From assembly GCA_003342895.1 (NCBI GenBank), contig PTFA01000055.1, positions 2,326,021 to 2,390,020 on the forward strand: 64,000 nt of DNA, given 5' to 3'. The notes under the pieces were generated by a model, which saw nothing but the letters and a program-made list of their open reading frames with translations, ran no database searches and had not been told where the DNA came from. A program made the position numbers and the translations under genes. The stretch's first letter is position 1. Every line of letters starts with the position of its first letter. Shown here in pieces: positions 32,549-45,251 of the stretch. Source of the DNA: Casuarius casuarius (lineage: Eukaryota > Chordata > Aves > Casuariiformes > Casuariidae).

Positions 32549-34160
32549 TGGGGGGGCGGTTCTGGTTAGTTTGTTTTGTATGGACAAGGTGGATTCAGGA
32601 TTGGCAGCCAAGCTGTGTATCTGAATTGCTTGCTGTTTCACCAGAATTCATTATCCAGTTAACTTGAGAGGCAACAGAAAATAGAGTGCGTGTGAGTTAC
32701 AGCACACATACCAGCTGTGAATGGCATACAGTGGGGCCAGGAGCCATATTTTAAGATGAGAAAACTGAGAAGTAATGGTCCCCACGGCTCTCTTGAATGC
32801 AGAGAGCCTTGCTTAGACATTCAAGATACTGCGAATCTGACAATTACCAGAATTTGCCTTTGGAGACTCTCTTGGCTCCTGGAGGCTGGTGTGCGTGTGT
32901 GTTGCTGTCCTTCCTACTTGCTACCTTCCAATTTTGGTAAGTGAAGTACCAGAGGGCATATCGCCTTTGAAAGATGACAGCACCAGAAATAACATGCAAA
33001 TCTTCTCAAAGCCAAATATATGATAAGCCATTCTCAGGTAAGTAACCTTTTTTCTTTTTTGGTCTTGTTTGTGAGAAACTTGCTTTTAATTTAGGTAGTT
33101 ATTACTATGAACTTTAACTCTTTCCTTCTGGTGGGCACTTTTCATCGGGAGTAACCCATGTTGGTTGTGGTCCTAATCAGGAATCTATGCTTTTTGTGGT
33201 CTTATTAGAAAAAACAAATAGAGGAAAGGGTGTCTTGTCCTGCTATTAAAATCCTGCAGGATTCTCTGATCAACAGATTAATCAGATTAATTCACTTAAT
33301 CTGTTTGTGCAAATGCTTATAACTATATCTGCCTTTTACAACTATTACAACAAGCAATACTTGTATAAAATAAATAAAAGCTTTGGGGAAGTTTGAATTA
33401 TCTTAGGATGAAAACATTTTTAAAATTTCTGTAGTAAACCTCCAGAGGCAAAACTCTGGGGATAAAATGTCCTTTCTTTGCCAGCATTTTAACATCAGCT
33501 GTAATTGCAATCTGTTATGGTGTTGCAATACTGTAAAGGAAGATGTCACAGGAAGGAAGTATTGCATACTTCTCTATTCTGAAATGGATAACGGCTTTGT
33601 GGCCTTCTTTGGAAAACACCTGATTCTTTTTCTTGAGGAATAAATCCTCTCTAGAACAGAGATTAAGAATGTTTGCAAGTAATTACATATTCAGCTAGCT
33701 TTTAAAGCTCTTTACATGTGTTACACAGTGAGCAGTTACTCAAGTTTATCATAACAGTTAGAACCTTTCCTATCCATTTTATTAGGTTTGGACAATTTGC
33801 ATATGCCTGCTACTAAAAGTAGATTAAATTTAAAGTAATTTAGTTGTTACACATCATTGCTTGTTCAGAGAGTGATAAAGCAATAATACCTTGGCTGATG
33901 TATTGAGGTGAAATTAAGGCCACAGGCATAAATCAGTAGTTTGAAAGCATGGCAAGTTTGGGGGATATTAGAATTTGGTGCTGCTGTTGTGGTATTTCAT
34001 GTTATTTTAAAAAGAAATCCGAGAAGGACAGTTAATTTTTTTGCCCTTAAATACTGCTTATTCCTGATGCTAGCACATTTTTGACAACAAATAAGTTACC
34101 TAATGAAAAGCAGAAATACTCAAATTGATTATACTCTGACTACTTTGAACTGGATTCCCC

Positions 34161-34180
34161 NNNNNNNNNNNNNNNNNNNN
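34161..34180. other. Assembly gap (20 N)
   Basis: Twenty consecutive N in intergenic sequence; the left flank ends in CCCC. Confidence 0.98.
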
Positions 34181-37100
34181 GCAGGAAATAGGTAGGGAAC
34201 TGATGTTATTTCTGTGGTGCTGTGCAGTGACTGAAGCCAATGGAAGTCAGCGCAATCGTTGTTCCAGTCCCTCCCCTTCACATTTAAGGGGGAGAGGCAG
34301 TTCAGGTCACCGAACCAGGAGAAAATCAATGTAACAGAGTGAATAGCTTTCTGTTGATTTAGTGCTCCTAGTTAGATTATCAAAGGGTCTGAGCACTCGT
34401 GCTGGTATAAGAGAAGTTAGAAATGTCAAGGAGGCAAAGGAGGGACTGAGGCAGTGCTATCTTAATATCAGCTTATACTGTTGTGGTAATGTACCTATTA
34501 TAAACTGATAATAATGCATCTTGATGTGCAGTTTCATCTTTCTACTGACAGGAGGAAAGTACTCGTATAATGATTTTCCTTCATATGGCATAGCTATGCA
34601 ACTGTGTATTTGATCGCATTGTAAAGGAGTTGAAATGCAGCCCAATTTGCACTGTAACTTTAGAACGACGCTACCAATGCTCCATGATGTAAATCTGCTG
34701 CGTTGGCAGATCTGATATTGTATTGAATAGGTAACTTTAATACTATTATGCAATGAAGCTGTAGGTTCTGAAGCGGTTAGAATTTCCAAACATAAACACA
34801 AGCTATTGTTGTTTTTCTGTTTTTTGGGTTTTTTTTCCTGCTGTGGTGGATATTGGGAGAGCTTTTCTTCAAAGATATCTGCTGTCCTTTCAATAGTTAG
34901 AAATATAGATAAGAATTGAGAATTGTTTTATAAAAAAATTAAAATAGTTAGAAGATGGTTAAAGTTTTTTTTAACAGTAACCCTTCTCTAGCTACAAAAT
35001 CTGCCCACAAAGTGTGTGGTGTGGCTACCTTTGAACTGTGTATAAAAATAAATACAAGTCTGAATAAATCAGGTCATCTTTTACAGGCTATATTAACATG
35101 CTCTAATTAAAGTTAACTTGATGAAAAGAACAAAGCCTCCTTTAGAAACCAAACATGTACTGTATTTTTGCAATTAAGTTATGACTATAAATTCATAAGA
35201 AGAGAGGACTTACGGCTTTGGTATTTGATTAGTAAATACCTTGTTCCCAGTGTGGGGAAAATGTGTGCTTTTCAAGAGAACAGCTCGTCAAGGTCTGGAT
35301 AAAGGCTTTGCATCAGCATAGGAAGGAAAAAAACTATTGCTGTAAGGACTGGAGAGCCATAGGAAGAGAAGGGATAGATGGAAAGAGCAGAGTGAAGAGG
35401 AGAGGTAGATTTGCGCTTGTTTTGGCCAGAGAATAACAAGGCAAGTAACAAATGTGCTCAGGAGATGCTGCTTTCTCAACGCCAGTCACTACCATGTGCA
35501 CCTTGACTTTTTCCCTGGCAACAGCAATGAGCAATTGCTTTTCAGGATTCTGGTGAAGTAGCTAATGTGGATGTGGTCATCTTGTCTGTATCTTGGTTGT
35601 TACTGTTTTGTCCATTGATATAGATGTCTGATTCATACACTTGTGCCTTCAGTTTCAGTGATGATTTGGCTGGCAAGGATGGCTAGGTTAAAACTGCTTT
35701 GAATACAGGGCCACAAGTCAGATGCAGTTAGAAACTTCTTACATACCTTTTTCTCCTTGAATGAGAATCTGACTGAGTGTTCCCTGAAGCCTTTGAAGTG
35801 TCTTGGTTCTTTTCTTGTGCAGCTGTGCACGCAGGTATCTCTGATTCTACGCAATTTTCATTCCGATTGGATGGATCAAAAGAAGATATATATGCAGTTC
35901 AAAATGTTGTAGTTTTTGACTGTTTCTTGAAATTACAGTTCCGAATGCTCGAGGGTTTCCTGTGAACGAGTGGTTTTTAGAAAATGTTTTCTAATGTTTC
36001 ACGTGTCCCTACCCCACACTCTGTTTTTTCTTTTTTTAAGATACTGAGTCTTCAAACAAGTTGGACTTAACCATCTTTGTTATTTTTTGAAGTCGAATCC
36101 TGAAGTACAAATCGCATCAGACCTACTTTCATCAGGACTGCAAAGATTAAATTCTGCAAGGTTGGCCAATGAAAATGCATTTCACTTTTTCCACTCAATT
36201 ACACACAACTTTCTTCTGTGCCCAAGTGCTAATTTATACAGACTCACTTTAATTATACAGTGATTAGTAACTTTATAGAGTGTGGTCTCACATAGTACAG
36301 GAGAGAAAGGCTTCTCAAAACTCAGATACTATAAGGTAATAAGTGATCAGAGGTCAGATTTTTTTTTTTAGTGGGGAAGAAATATGGTGAGTCGTCTTTT
36401 TGAGGGCCCTTTTTTTTCCCCTACATTTCAGCAATAGCAGCTTCGCTTTCTTCCCACCCTCAAGGCAGAACAGTTTGTTCTTTATGAGCATTCCTGCACA
36501 AATGGGACAAAAATGTCCATAAACGCATTTCTGGCATAGATTTCTAAGATATTCTTTAAGGTTTCCTATCTTCTATGACAAATCATTTTTGATAAATCAT
36601 GTCACCTCTTTGTAGGATATTTTTCTGTATAATTAAATCATTACAGATGGTAACTGGAATAGTTATTGCTGTTCTCATCAAATGCCCTCTGCATCCTGGA
36701 ATGTCCAAAGCATTGCAGCCCAGTCCACCACAACATTTGAAACTGTGGGAACTTTAAGCTTTTGAAAAGTCCTAAAGTAGTCAGAAGGATGACTCTTTTT
36801 TAAAAGCGCTTGCTTTGTTAGGTCTGGTGCAAGTTTTCATCGCTCTGAAAGATTGAGCCATTTTGTAAGTCAATAAAAGCAATGTACTGTATTAATCTGT
36901 CAGCATAGGCAACTATTAGAGCGTGTCCAGGATACAGGTGCACACAATTCAAAGCATCTAGTCCCGATTATTTCTTTTGTGTTCATTGAAGAAAAATTTC
37001 TGGTATGTCAAGGAGAGTGTAGGTGTCAATTTGCTTCTGTTTCTGTTAAATCACATTTGTTTTATAGGCTATCTAATAGTAAAATAAATGGAAGTTTCCA

Positions 37101-38879
37101 AATACTGGCATATATACTAACATTAAAATAACCTAACATTATTAACATTTTAAAAAAACCTAAATAGCAGAGGAAATTTAGAAACATCAAAACAGTTCAC
37201 AGTACCGCCTTGCACATGGGAGGATGGAGAGATGGCAGCATCAATCCAAAAATAAAAACAAAATTAACAAGTTACCTACATGAATTTGGATGATTAGCTG
37301 AAAAGATGAAGGCTAATAAATGCTCTGGAAGTTGGGGTGGGTGCTGAAGTTGTGGGCTGAAATGGCTGCTGTGAGGGAAAGGCCAAGCAAACGGGAGCTA
37401 GTAGTAAGAGTAATAGCAGTAGGAAAGAGTCAATGAGGTAGATGACAGGACTGATTCTGAATCCAGAGTGTTCAAGCACACCAGCAGCATGGCTTGAGAA
37501 GTACAGTTTGTTTGGGGGATTTTGCTTTATCAGATAGTGTTGTTTAGAGACTGTGATCAGCAGAGTGAAATGCTGTGGATAGTTGTAGTTGGCACAAAAA
37601 TAAAAGCCTGTGAATGGTGACAGGTAGCAAATAACTGTGTATGTGGTGGTGGGGGATGTCAAGCCTGCTACTTGCTAGCTACAGCTGTGTGGGCTGGTGT
37701 GAATCTTATACCACCTGGACTAAACAGAAGTGGCATGTCCTGAATCCTCCAATTAGAGGCATGAGATGGGCCGCCTGCTAGTAGTGTGATTACATTTCGT
37801 GCTTCTGCATGTAGACAATTAGATTGGGAAAACTGGGGCTTGGAGCTCAGGAAGAAGGTGAATGTCATGACTAGATGCAAGATTCTGGAAATGGGGAAGG
37901 ATCCTGGAGATGGGAGAGACGTATGGATGCAAATGCTGGGGCTGCAGGCAGCTGCGCAGCAGGGAACTGGCATGCTTTTCCGGGCTGGCAGAGACGGGAA
38001 GCTGACACCTAGAGAACAACGTGCTGGCCGGGGGAAGTGTGTCAGTGCGTGAGGCAGAGCTATGACTCTGCTTGACTAATCTTTTTTTGTGGGTTTTTTG
38101 TTTTGTTTGTGTGTTTTGGTTTTTTTTTATTTAAAACGCTTTATCTGGATCTACTACTTTTTTTTTGTCTACTTTCTTGCCTGGGACGTATATTTCCTCT
38201 ACATTATTAACTTCCATCATGGATCTCTTGGACTGGGGACAAGACCTCTGAATGACTTCTGTATTGATAAAGGTATTGAAAAGTGGTATCTGTGCTTAGA
38301 GATTTAATTGTCTGCTTAGGAAGGACTGCTGGTGCTTAATAAGAGACACATTACTGGGGACTTTGAATCCCCACTAACTCTATAGTATCCCTTTTAATTG
38401 CAATATTACCTCCAATATTACTTCCAATTTTGATTGCACTCCTTCCTTTTTATGTTGCTGATGGCTGGATGGTTTTCCTGTAAGTCATTAATTGGAATAC
38501 ATTTGCTTGCTTTAAAAGGGATCATAATTTCTGTTGTTTCTCTTTAAGTGCTGATTACCTAAATAATGAATTAGGTACATCTGTCAGCGTGTTTCAGTAA
38601 TGGCTGTTACTTAATGTGCTTGTTTCATTTGAAATGTTTATGCAGTTTAAAGCTGTATTGTTGAATTGACTCGTCTACATCAAAATGTTGGATATATCAT
38701 TATATAGACAATACTTTCAAACAGTCTCAAGTACAGCATGATGTTTGTGGTGAGACACCCTAAAATCTGCACTTGTGGAAACTGCAGATTGTCTGTTTAA
38801 GTTAATCTTTTTCTGTGAGTAATATGTACGTGCTAAGATTTCTCTGACCTCTTGAGTCAGAGGATCTTTCTTTTCCATG
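34181..38879. other. Intergenic DNA upstream of the CpG island
   Basis: AT-rich with a moderately GC-rich patch at 37880-38060. No exon or transposon was confidently recognised. Confidence 0.55.
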
Positions 38880-38939
38880 TGGTGTTATGCCTTAAATGGC
38901 TTACCCAGAAAAGATTTTGATGGAGAAGGGAATTTCGTG

Positions 38940-39460
38940 CTGCGGTTCAGCATTGAACGGGCGCCAGCACGGCGAAAAGGGCTCCCTGCCCGTGGAGCTG
39001 GGCCACCGCTCGGTTTGCCCGTGTCACATCTGCAGACAGCTGTGCGGTGCGATGTGCGCTTTTGTCCCGGAGCCCCCGAGCCCCCGGCGCTTGGAGCCCT
39101 GCCAGGTGCCGCTGGGCTGCCCCGCGGTGCGTGGTGGGAGGTATGCGAGGTACAGCCGTCCTCCCCGGCCATGCCTCCCTCCAGCGCGCCCGCTGCGGGC
39201 TGCCTTCCCCGCGCGCCCGCTGCTCTTCGCCAGGCAGGAGGCGGCTCCTCCTCGGTCCCCGCGGGCAGGACGGGACCCCGGCAGCGGCGAGGGCTCTGCA
39301 CCAGGGGCGGTGCGCGGGGAGCCCGCAGCCTGGCTCTGCGCCCCGTCTGCTGGGGGCAGGTTCATGTGGGCAGCACAGGGCCTGACGCCGTGCTCGCTTC
39401 CTATGCACCGCGCAGCGCTCGGCGGGGTACCGGGAAATGTGACTGCTTACGCTGTTGCAC
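38940..39460 (+). promoter_or_regulatory. CpG island, probable promoter
   Basis: A stretch of about 500 bp that is strongly GC-rich and dense in CpG, in sharp contrast to its AT-rich flanks. It includes an Sp1-type GC box GGGGCGG at 39304-39310. Long open frames on both strands within it are a by-product of few stop codons at high GC. The downstream strand of interest is inferred from a strong donor at 39668 and from the next gene being IL31RA on +. Which transcript it serves is not shown by the sequence. Confidence 0.7.
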
Positions 39461-39667
39461 AATACGGTGTCTCGATCTTGGAGAAAGTTTTACACCGGCT
39501 TCCTGTAAATCCTGCTGCTGGCACTGGAAATGTTTTCTCTCAATTACAGGAAAAAGTGCTACTTGGGCAGTGCCTGGTGATTTCCTACTTTTTGGCATCC
39601 CTTTGTAATCTTGGAGAGGCAGAGTTTGCAATCCCACGTTAAGAGAAATTCATGTTCGGCAACTGTG

Positions 39668-39674
39668 GTAAGTT
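39668..39674 (+). other. Candidate splice donor of a CpG-island first exon
   Basis: CTGTG followed by GTAAGTT is a near-perfect donor located about 200 bp past the island. It could end a non-coding first exon that splices to the acceptor at 45166/45167 of IL31RA. A short upstream ORF (ATG at 39651) would then run into the next exon and stop within it. Confidence 0.4.
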
Positions 39675-40540
39675 AAAGACTTGTCTTTCTAATGGAGAAT
39701 ATTCCTTCTGTGAATTTTTGTTGATGTTGTATATGGGAAAGTATGAACTTCTTCCCTGGGGTATAATCTTAACCGGCAATGCTGTGTGCATGCATTGAAA
39801 ACTCTCCAGATGGTAATCTCAGATTGAGGCTTGAGATTATACTCCTGTATAACGTCCTCTTTCGCGTGAAGGACTCCAGGCCAAGCAGCTCCTTTCAGGT
39901 TTGCTTGTTTCTTTTGAGTGCCTGAGATAGAATTTAAATTTTCTATTTAGCTAATTGTTTCTCTCTTTTAGGAAGATTATCCTACAGTGATACATGTTAT
40001 TTGGCAATGGTTTTGTTTGTGTGTACAATGGCACGAGCTCTGAAAACGTTTGTAATATACGCGGTTATTGTCGGAGGCAGCATAGGCTGTTTGCCAAATG
40101 TTGGCTGCTTTGATTGTATTCACTCAGATTTTCTCAGTGACATATCTGGATTTCATCTGACTTAGGTCAGCATCACCTGCACAAACTCATGCATAAATTG
40201 GAGAAGCTGCATTGAACTCCTTTCTTTAAGGAGGGACCGCATGAGTGTTGTGTTTTAAAGATGGTTGTCTAAAATATTTGAAGCCCAACTTCTGGTTCCT
40301 GAATTAACATGCTGGGCAAGAAAAGGGGTTTCATGCTTGAAAAAAGCTTAATGTATTGGGCAAAAGAATGGAATAGTTGGTTTGGATTCTGTTACCAAGG
40401 AGAGACTAACCTGTCACCAAGGAGGGTTTCAAAAGGAAAAGGTGTAGGAAAAAAAAGCTTTGTCTGCGTGGTGAAGGTAGCTATATTGAAAATGATAGAT
40501 CTTGATTTCAGTAGAATACTTAATTATGGTAATCCAATTT

Positions 40541-40556
40541 AAAAAAAAAAAAAAAA
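40541..40556. repeat. Poly(A) tract, 16 A
   Basis: Sixteen consecutive A with no retroelement body recognised on the left. Confidence 0.9.
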
Positions 40557-41899
40557 GTTTGCCGTATGTGAGATTTGTAGGAAACTTTTTCAATTAAAAA
40601 ACATCTTCGCAAATCTTAAAATGCAGTTGTTTTTAATGGGTCTCATGGAGACTGGTTTCATGCTACCATTCCATATTCCAGTCAGCAGCTTTGGCTAAGA
40701 TATTGTTGGTAAAGTTTACATGTTATATTAAAATTACAGGTAGTAAAAAAGATGCAAACCAACATAAAATGTCTACAAAATGATTTGAGTCAGCAGGGTA
40801 AAATGCTTACTTATTCAATTGTCTCCTACAGGCTAACACAGAATAAATATATTTGGGATCAAAGAATATAGAGTATGTTCAACAGGGCAAAAAACTCACT
40901 TGGAAAGTAGTGACTTGGAAGGATATAAGGATCCTTATAGACGACTGCCTCAACTGTTGGGAAAAAGTGCTAATGTTGTGCTTTGAGATATATATATGTC
41001 AAATATATATAACCAGAGGCATAGCAGGTAAGTGTCTGGTAGCGATCTTATGTTCATATAATAGCATAAGTGAGACTTTTAGCGCCCAGCAGTGCTCGCG
41101 GTCAGGGGAAGGTGAAGAATAGCTGTGCAGAGGCTTCACTGTCATGTTACATGTTGATTTCACTAATGTGAAGGAGATGGTCGCCCCCTCCTGTAAATCC
41201 AGCTCTGACTATTCAGATGTATTTGCACTTCAGGAAGGGTGTGAAATACTGGAGAACGCTCAAAAGAGAAATAAAAAAATACCCAAGGGAATGAAAACAG
41301 ACCTTTTTTTAAGCAGGACATGAAGACTATAGTTTTTACAGCTTATATAAAGCTGAGATGAGTACATCTAGGTGTTTGCATGTGGAGGAGGATATCTGAT
41401 GGTGGGAGTGGGGAGCAAGCTTCTCAGTCATTGTGGAAAAGATATGAAATCAAATGGTTATTGCCTGTATTCAAATTAACTCCTAAAAATAAGTATTGTA
41501 ATAGCAGTATAAGTGCAGAACTCACCATTAGCTGAGTCTGTAAGATGAGTTTTATAAGGTTTTCTAGAATATTTGGTTAAATCTGGCTTTCAGCATGCTT
41601 GTATTATCTGGACAGGCAAGCTGCAGGATCATGGTATCTTTTTCTGACTGAAAACAAAGTTGGAAAGTGATATTTCATGGTCCCTTCATTCTTCTCTTTC
41701 CTTCTTGCTCATGTGGGAGCACAGGATAACCTACAGTTTTGTCAATATTCTTGTCATACTTTTAGCACTGCATTAAGACAATGTTTCTAATCATACCTCA
41801 TGTTTTAGGGCTCTAGCTGATCACTTGAGCAGTCTAGGAAAGTTTTCCTTCTCTTTCCCCCTCTTCCCACTTCCGAAACAGTTTGCTAACAGTTTTCAA

Positions 41900-41930
41900 G
41901 TGTGTGTGTGTGTGTGCGTGCGCGCGTGTG
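41900..41930. repeat. Alternating GT/GC dinucleotide tract
   Basis: Thirty-one bases of unbroken purine-pyrimidine alternation: a GT run passing into GCGTGCGCGCGTGTG. This sequence type readily adopts Z-DNA. Confidence 0.9.
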
Positions 41931-44900
41931 CTACCCTGGAGCATTTGGCATTGGTCTTAGTTTAAGAGGCAAAGCTGCGCAAGGTGAACTAATGCTCTGA
42001 AGTGGTACAGAAAATCCTCCCTCTTGTTTTCTGGCTGATGTGTGTTACTAACTTCAAGTTCAAACAGTTGCTAGATTTGGGAGGGAAGGGGTTTGCATCT
42101 GGTTTGGGGAAAAACTTTCTTGGGAGTTCTGCCTTTCTTTAAAGCACGATGCACAGATCCTACTGCTAAGACCATCCGAATTTCTTGCATAATTGCCTGC
42201 TGTAACAGAAGCATCTGGAGCTCTGTCTTGTTCTCTGTCTTTGAGTTACTGTGCTCAAGGGAAGGGTACAAAGGCAAGCATTATATCTAATAACATCTTA
42301 CTGCCTGAAAATGTTTGGCAGACAGTCATCTCTCAGGGTAGACTCTAAAGGTTGTAGTCTCTCAAACACTAAGGCTGAGAGGAAAACTCAAAGGTCAGAC
42401 CCGTAGATGAAGGTTATTTAAGCCCTTCCTTGCCTGTTTCTTCTTTCCTGTAGGTAAAGAGCAGGGGTGACAGTGCAGCTGCAAGCTCTGCTGTTCTGCC
42501 TAGCAATATCACCAGTTGTAGCAGTATTGGTATCCTGTCCTTTCTTTGAGTGAGCATCATCAAATTAGACATGGTCATGTAGTTTGAGCAAGAGCAACAT
42601 ATTTATTAAATAAAGAAGTTTAATCTTATTGTGGGGTCATAGTTTTAATTTTTTTCCCTAAAAATTAAGTTTTTTATTATGAGGTGTAACATATTGCCAA
42701 ACAAATACATTTTACGACTGTGTTATCTGTTGAGCAGCTATATCTTAAGATACATTCAGAGACTTATTTGTTATGCTTATTATTAGTTTACAAAATAATG
42801 AATTACTCTGAGATACAAGTTGCATTTAGGTGAAAATTGGAAATTAATTTAAATAGCATTTTATATTAAAAGGTGTTAATATTTGATATGTTAAATAGTG
42901 TTCTAGTATGAAGGAAAAGGTTTATCAAAACAATTTTGCTTTCATAGCTCTGGGATGTAGTAAACAAAAGAATTGCTATCAGTAGTTATTAATTGAACTG
43001 ACTTCTCCTGGTCACTATATCCTTCAGGATTTTAGAACAAATGTATCTTATCTTTTTGTGCCTAGTTTTTTTTTTTATTTAGACACTGAAAGAAGAAAAC
43101 ATCTTTCTTGCTTTTTCAATTTCCAGTAATTTTGCAGTTTTTATATGAACAAGTCATTGAACTTTGAAAGAAAGAGAAATGAGGGCTGTGTTCTTCCTGG
43201 CATCTGTAGAACAAATTTCTGCTGTCAAATTTGGCATAGCGTTTCAAGAGGCTCTGTTCCCCATTACTCTGTCAAAGGCCTCCATAAGTCTGGTTTCTAT
43301 TTTCTCAGCAAATATGTATGGTTTGAATAATAGTTTGAATATTAAATGATTTTAGTAGATTATGATAGCATTTTTTTAAACATAACATATGCAAGTCCTC
43401 TTTAAATGTTCAGATTTTAAATCTTATTCATCCTGGCTTGGGGTTTTGGTCAGTTAGGGACTGGATTATGAAACCAGTGTGCTCAGCATCATTTCTTACA
43501 GTGTTTGTCACTTTTCCATGTGTAGGCATGTCAAGGCTTGATCTGTAAGGGTTTAGAGAGTTGGCAAAAGACATTAACTCTCTCTCTCATGCACTGCTTC
43601 CTCCCATATATTACCATGTTGTTGTCTTTGATCTAAGCAGGGAAACCTCCCTTTTCCTCTTCTGATGCTCAATGGTGTATTTGCCCTTGGTGACATTAGT
43701 CCTGGAAGCTGAGGCTCCCCCACCCCATCATCTGGGAAGGAGCCAGACGTTCCTATTTGCCTCATTTGTCTGAAGTATTCTCTTTCGCACTAAGATTTGT
43801 GTAAATGCTGATGGGTTTGTGTCTTGGAGTTTTGAACATTTATACTTACGGCCCTTCTAAATTAATCTGTGCATTACGTCACACTCGGATGGCCCAGAGG
43901 GGCCAAGCGCAGGCTCGGGCTCCTAGTGTTCAGCCGTCGGCTGTTCTGGTATCTGTCCCTCCGGATGGTAGCTTGGCACAGTGGGAGGACAGTAGTAGTT
44001 GCTACTAAAGGCTGAAAGTCAACAACGGCTATTTATACTTCTTACTTCACTTATAATAGGAAGGCATACCCCATCGGGTCTGGCATTTCCATCAAAGATT
44101 TTTAAAACTCTTGAAAATTACTGGGCTTATGCTTTGTATAGGCTAAAGACATATGATCTCTTCCATTTATAGATGTGCCATGTTCTTTATTCATAGGTGT
44201 AACTGCTACAGTGCATGCAGAAATAGGTGTTCATGTAATTAAACAATCTTAGAACTAGATCTGAATGGAAAAAGTTTTCTTTACCCTGAAACTGGGGGAG
44301 GAAAGGTGACTTAGAAATAATCCTAAATAGAAAAGTTAGTTTTGGTCAGTTTTTCCTCTAACTTCTTAATATTTTTAAGCTGTAATTATTCTAAGCAGCC
44401 TAAATTTCAAAGTAGATGGAAAACCAGTTTTTGGTGTTGTGAAAGCCTTGTTTCAGCAACTTTGGTTTTTTTGAGACCTTCATTGAAATTGTCCCTTCCT
44501 GCAAGTAATCTGGTTTTGATGAATCAAGCATCTTTCTAAATAGCTCTTGTTTAAGAAGGCATGCTGTTCATGTTATTTGTTTACTAGGGGGTCTGAATTT
44601 AGATTTTATAGTTCTTTAAGTGAAGCACTTCTGAATTTGATTGACTTTTCAGTTGGGAATGTTCTGCCAACACTTGTGCAGTGTCTTAAACAAGTCAAGA
44701 GGCAAAGAGCTACTTAATCACGTATGAGCGTGGTGACAACCATGGAAGACATGAGTGTTGTAACTTGCAAGTTGCTGCCCTGTGTCTGATTTGTAGTAAT
44801 TGGCAATTGGCATGTCAAATAACCAGCTACTGATCAGCATTGGAGAGGGTGGAAGGAGATGCGGCATAGCATTAACTGAAACAAATCGACAGCTTACTGC

Positions 44901-45166
44901 CAGGAGGAAAAGTTATGGGAGGTCTCTTCCCTAGACCCCATGCAATCCTCTCCTCTATTGTACTAAATCAGATCAAATCGTGCAGTAAGTCTCTTCCATT
45001 TGCTAACTTAGGCAAAAGCTGTATTTGTTTCAGCTAGCTTTTAACTTGGATGCAAGTAAGGTATGCTGAATCTGATTACTAACTCTTATTATATTAATGT
45101 TTACAAAGTGTTAAAATTTCAGGGGCATCTTTACTTGAAGTATATTATTTTTTTATTTTATGACAG

Positions 45167-45196
45167 TATTTCCTGCACCTAGCTACTGAAAAGGAA
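45167..45196 (+). other. IL31RA: IL31RA 5' leader part of signal-peptide exon
   Basis: A long T-rich tract and TTTTATGACAG form a good acceptor ending at 45166, so transcription must start further upstream. The 30 leader bases are open in frame with the ATG, so an upstream in-frame start cannot be formally excluded. Confidence 0.65.
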
Positions 45197-45251
45197 ATGT
45201 TCTACTATTTGATTTGGATGCTTGTCCTGCTCTCCAGGAGCTCTGCAGCAG
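45197..45251 (+). CDS. IL31RA: IL31RA exon, signal peptide
   Basis: Encodes MFYYLIWMLVLLSRSSAA and one base of the next codon; donor GTAGGA. A hydrophobic stretch ending in small residues is a good secretory signal, with cleavage likely after Ala-17 or Ala-18. It aligns by position with the mammalian IL31RA leader, which shares a W-x-L-W-M-L-like core. The ATG has a purine at -3. Confidence 0.82.

Larger units (their letters stand above)
27693..34160. other. Intergenic DNA between DDX4 and IL31RA
   Basis: No gene recognised. Contains simple repeats (T-rich at 30284-30306, CAT/ATC at 31668-31684, GT at 32531-32548), a perfect 10-bp inverted repeat at 31987-32014 and overlapping STAT-like and NF-kB-like motifs at 28554-28567. 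The many 60-100 aa open frames are not supported by homology. Confidence 0.6.
39675..45166. other. Region between CpG island and IL31RA signal-peptide exon
   Basis: Possible first intron of IL31RA. Holds an A16 run (40541-40556), an alternating purine-pyrimidine GT/GC tract (41900-41930) and a small GC-rich patch with a CRE-like TTACGTCA (43874-43881). No coding exon recognised. Confidence 0.5.

Noticed and set aside
37294..38052. Open frames of 88-122 codons on both strands
   Set aside because: Low-complexity leucine runs or random sequence with no domain, no conserved motif and no splice context.
38877..39642. Overlapping open frames of 240-250 codons on + and 110-170 codons on -
   Set aside because: They coincide with the CpG island. 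High GC removes stop codons in all frames, the peptides are Ala/Pro/Arg/Gly-rich without a recognisable domain, and no single frame stands out.
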